37,336 bases of DNA, taken from positions 1 through 37,336 of the forward strand of contig JAQBVJ010000071.1 of NCBI GenBank assembly GCA_027623235.1, in the 5' to 3' direction. Source of the DNA: Planctomycetota bacterium. GTDB lineage: Bacteria; Planctomycetota; Planctomycetia; Planctomycetales; Planctomycetaceae. The position numbers were made by a program, and so were the translations under genes. Shown piece after piece: positions 35,859-37,336 of this stretch. Positions within the stretch are counted from its first letter, which is position 1. Each line of letters starts with the position of its first letter. Below the pieces are notes generated by a model. That model was not told the DNA's origin. It worked only from the letters and a program-made list of their open reading frames with translations, and did no database searches.

Positions 35859-37034
35859 TCAGTCGACGCCTGGCGTCGAGTACAGGGTCCGGCCCGCGAC
35901 TTTGATTTCAACGTCGATGAGAAATTCCCGGATGGCTTCCGGGTTTGGATCGACGCCCAGGCCTGGCGACTCTGATGGCCGAACGAGGCCGTCTTCTCCT
36001 CGCGCCATTTCGCCGCTGTTCAGCTCCCGCGCCAATCGAGTTGGCTCGACCGGAAATTCACAGATACTCCATGCCTCAATTCCGGCGAACGGCGCGAGCG
36101 ACGCACTCAATGCCAGGTGCGTCGTAAACGTGTGGTTGACGAAGGTCACTCCACAAGCCAATGCGTAATCGGCAACGGCATTCGATGGACCGATTCCGCC
36201 GATCCGGCCCGTGTCGATCTGCACAAAATCAATTTTCCCGTGGTCGATCAGATGTCTGGCCATGTGAAAATTGCACGCGCCCTCGCCGCCGGCGATGGGC
36301 ACGTCACTTGAATCCGCGAGCTCGCGATAAGCCGAAAGCGCGTCGCCAACAAACGGCTCTTCCAGCCAGTAGACGTTGTTTTCAGCGAGAGCCGGAAGAC
36401 GCGTCTTCGCCTGTTCGACGTCGTCTCCCCAGACCGTTCCAGCATCGATCATCAGGATTCCGTCGTCGCCAAGTCCCCGTCGCGCGGCGGCCACCTGATC
36501 GCGGTCGTGCTCGGGAGTCAGTGTTCCGTAATTGCCCCAGCCGAACTTGACGGCGAGATAGCCCTGCTCGCGGGATGCTTTTGCCTTTTCGAATGTTTCC
36601 TCAGAAGTTGCCCCAAACAACTGCGACGCGTACGGCATCTTTGGAAAAGCCTGGTCATATCCGAGCAGGCGATAGACGGGCAGCCCTTCTCGCTTACCGA
36701 GCAGATCCCACAGAGCGATCTCGAGCCCTGAGAACGTGTGGTCGGTCTGCGCAATGTCCAGGCCGCCCGCTCGGACGCGGTTTCCCAGTCGGGTGATGTC
36801 GTGCGGACTGTCGACCGTCTGGCCGGTCACGAGATCCCTCACAGAACGGCACGCGGAGTGAGACATCGGTGTCACCCAGTTGGCGATCGAGACCAGCGGC
36901 GAGGCCTCGCATTCTCCCCAGCCAGTCAGCCCATCCGCGCGAACTCGAACGAGCAGCGTGTCCTGACTGCCGTCGCCGATGTTCAGAATCTCCGGCATCG
37001 CCAGGTAAAAGAAGTCGACATCTTCAATCTTCAT
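35859..37034 (-). CDS. Enolase-superfamily enzyme (mandelate racemase/muconate lactonizing type)
   Basis: A 391-residue sugar-acid dehydratase, racemase or cycloisomerase candidate. The N-terminal capping domain (residues 1-125) is followed by the barrel. Expected catalytic and metal residues are K163 (AVKFGWG), D197 (MIDAGTVWG), E225 (WLEEPF), E251 (GGEGACN) and H301 (NHTFTTHL). The usual KxK motif is KxG here (K163-F-G165), so one general base is missing or supplied elsewhere. It is not closely related to the L-fuconate dehydratase in this window. The exact substrate cannot be assigned; acid sugar dehydration or lactone isomerisation are the likely choices. It stands alone on the minus strand. 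Confidence 0.88.
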   Translation of the reverse strand: MKIEDVDFFYLAMPEILNIGDGSQDTLLVRVRADGLTGWGECEASPLVSIANWVTPMSHSACRSVRDLVTGQTVDSPHDITRLGNRVRAGGLDIAQTDHTFSGLEIALWDLLGKREGLPVYRLLGYDQAFPKMPYASQLFGATSEETFEKAKASREQGYLAVKFGWGNYGTLTPEHDRDQVAAARRGLGDDGILMIDAGTVWGDDVEQAKTRLPALAENNVYWLEEPFVGDALSAYRELADSSDVPIAGGEGACNFHMARHLIDHGKIDFVQIDTGRIGGIGPSNAVADYALACGVTFVNHTFTTHLALSASLAPFAGIEAWSICEFPVEPTRLARELNSGEMARGEDGLVRPSESPGLGVDPNPEAIREFLIDVEIKVAGRTLYSTPGVD

Positions 37035-37336
37035 GAATCACCCACCAGACGAATGACGCCTGCAGATCAGGCAACCTGCGGTTGTCGGCACGAGGTCGGG
37101 AACCTGCCCGCCCCACTTGCGAAGGTTCGCTTCCGGACAAAGCAGGCACGACCCGGCCTTCCCTGTCGAGCACAGCCAGCCATGCAGCGTCCGAAACTGA
37201 GCCAGGATCGAATGACCAAACACGATCGCCATGCGGCACCTGAAACCAGAACAATGCCAGGACCGTCAGGTCTCTTTTATGCCGGGCTTGCCCCTTGACG
37301 AAACAAAGAGACCCGACCCCTTATTCGTTCCCGACC
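37035..37336. other. Right-edge region, no clear gene
   Basis: About 300 bases upstream of the enolase-superfamily gene. A minus-strand frame at 37038-37232 has two CxxC pairs (CLLC, CLIC) like a small zinc-binding peptide, but no good start signal and no recognised family, so it is not called. The last 75 bases hold an inverted repeat, listed separately. Confidence 0.35.
37265..37317. repeat. Inverted repeat with 13-bp arms, family D
   Basis: Arms GTCAGGTCTCTTT (37265-37277) and AAAGAGACCCGAC (37305-37317) pair at 12 of 13 positions around a 27-base loop. Such RGGTCTCTTT palindromes resemble repeats found around REP-associated tyrosine transposases in planctomycetes, but the window ends before any transposase gene could be seen. 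Confidence 0.6.

Noticed and set aside
37038..37232. Small frame with two CxxC pairs at the right edge
   Set aside because: No clear start signal and no recognised family; cysteine pairs alone in 64 residues are weak evidence.

Overview
The window looks like a chromosomal segment of a planctomycete, probably order Planctomycetales. The evidence is the density of exported families typical of that phylum: two DUF1501 proteins, a DUF1552 protein next to a DUF1587/DUF1592/DUF1588 cytochrome-like protein, a ThuA-domain protein, and a VIT/vWA giant protein beside an ECF sigma factor. The sequence is fairly GC-rich, and gene starts often carry GGAG/GAGG ribosome-binding sites. No rRNA, tRNA or CRISPR array was seen.

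Layout. (1) 1-1724, minus strand: a large serine recombinase whose C-terminus runs off the left edge, translationally coupled (TGATG) to a small upstream gene. About 590 non-coding bases follow, with hairpins that may be mobile-element debris. (2) 2314-3072: exported ThuA-like protein, plus strand. (3) 3174-10354, minus strand: an exported three-part protein (two esterase units plus an SMP-30-like propeller), then a 1035-aa PSD1-type protein overlapping a Tat-exported DUF1552 protein. (4) 10725-20924, plus strand: ECF sigma factor and, 24 bp downstream, a roughly 3,190-residue single-pass membrane protein with FecR-like, VIT, vWA and very long helical/TPR regions. This pair is the most unusual system here. 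(5) 21580-24630: korA-korB, a 2-oxoacid:ferredoxin oxidoreductase, with five perfect 18-bp tandem repeats starting at the korA stop codon and an intrinsic terminator after korB. (6) 24850-25788: TPR protein, convergent with (7) 25791-28335, minus strand: D-threonine aldolase-like PLP enzyme and a DUF1501 protein. (8) 28537-29829: L-fuconate dehydratase, divergent from the aldolase-like gene. (9) 30171-31319: acyltransferase 3 membrane protein, convergent with (10) 31668-32924: class V aminotransferase. (11) 33196-34548: second DUF1501 protein. (12) 35061-35681: small membrane protein, minus. (13) 35859-37034: enolase-superfamily dehydratase/racemase, minus.

Functional reading. The gene content fits a heterotroph that breaks down sugar acids (two enolase-superfamily enzymes, exported esterase/propeller and ThuA proteins) and feeds central metabolism through a ferredoxin-linked 2-oxoacid oxidoreductase. 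The sigma factor/giant-protein pair looks like a surface-signalling module. Several intergenic regions carry short palindromic repeats of at least four types, some in more than one copy. These look like REP-type genomic repeats rather than gene-specific signals.
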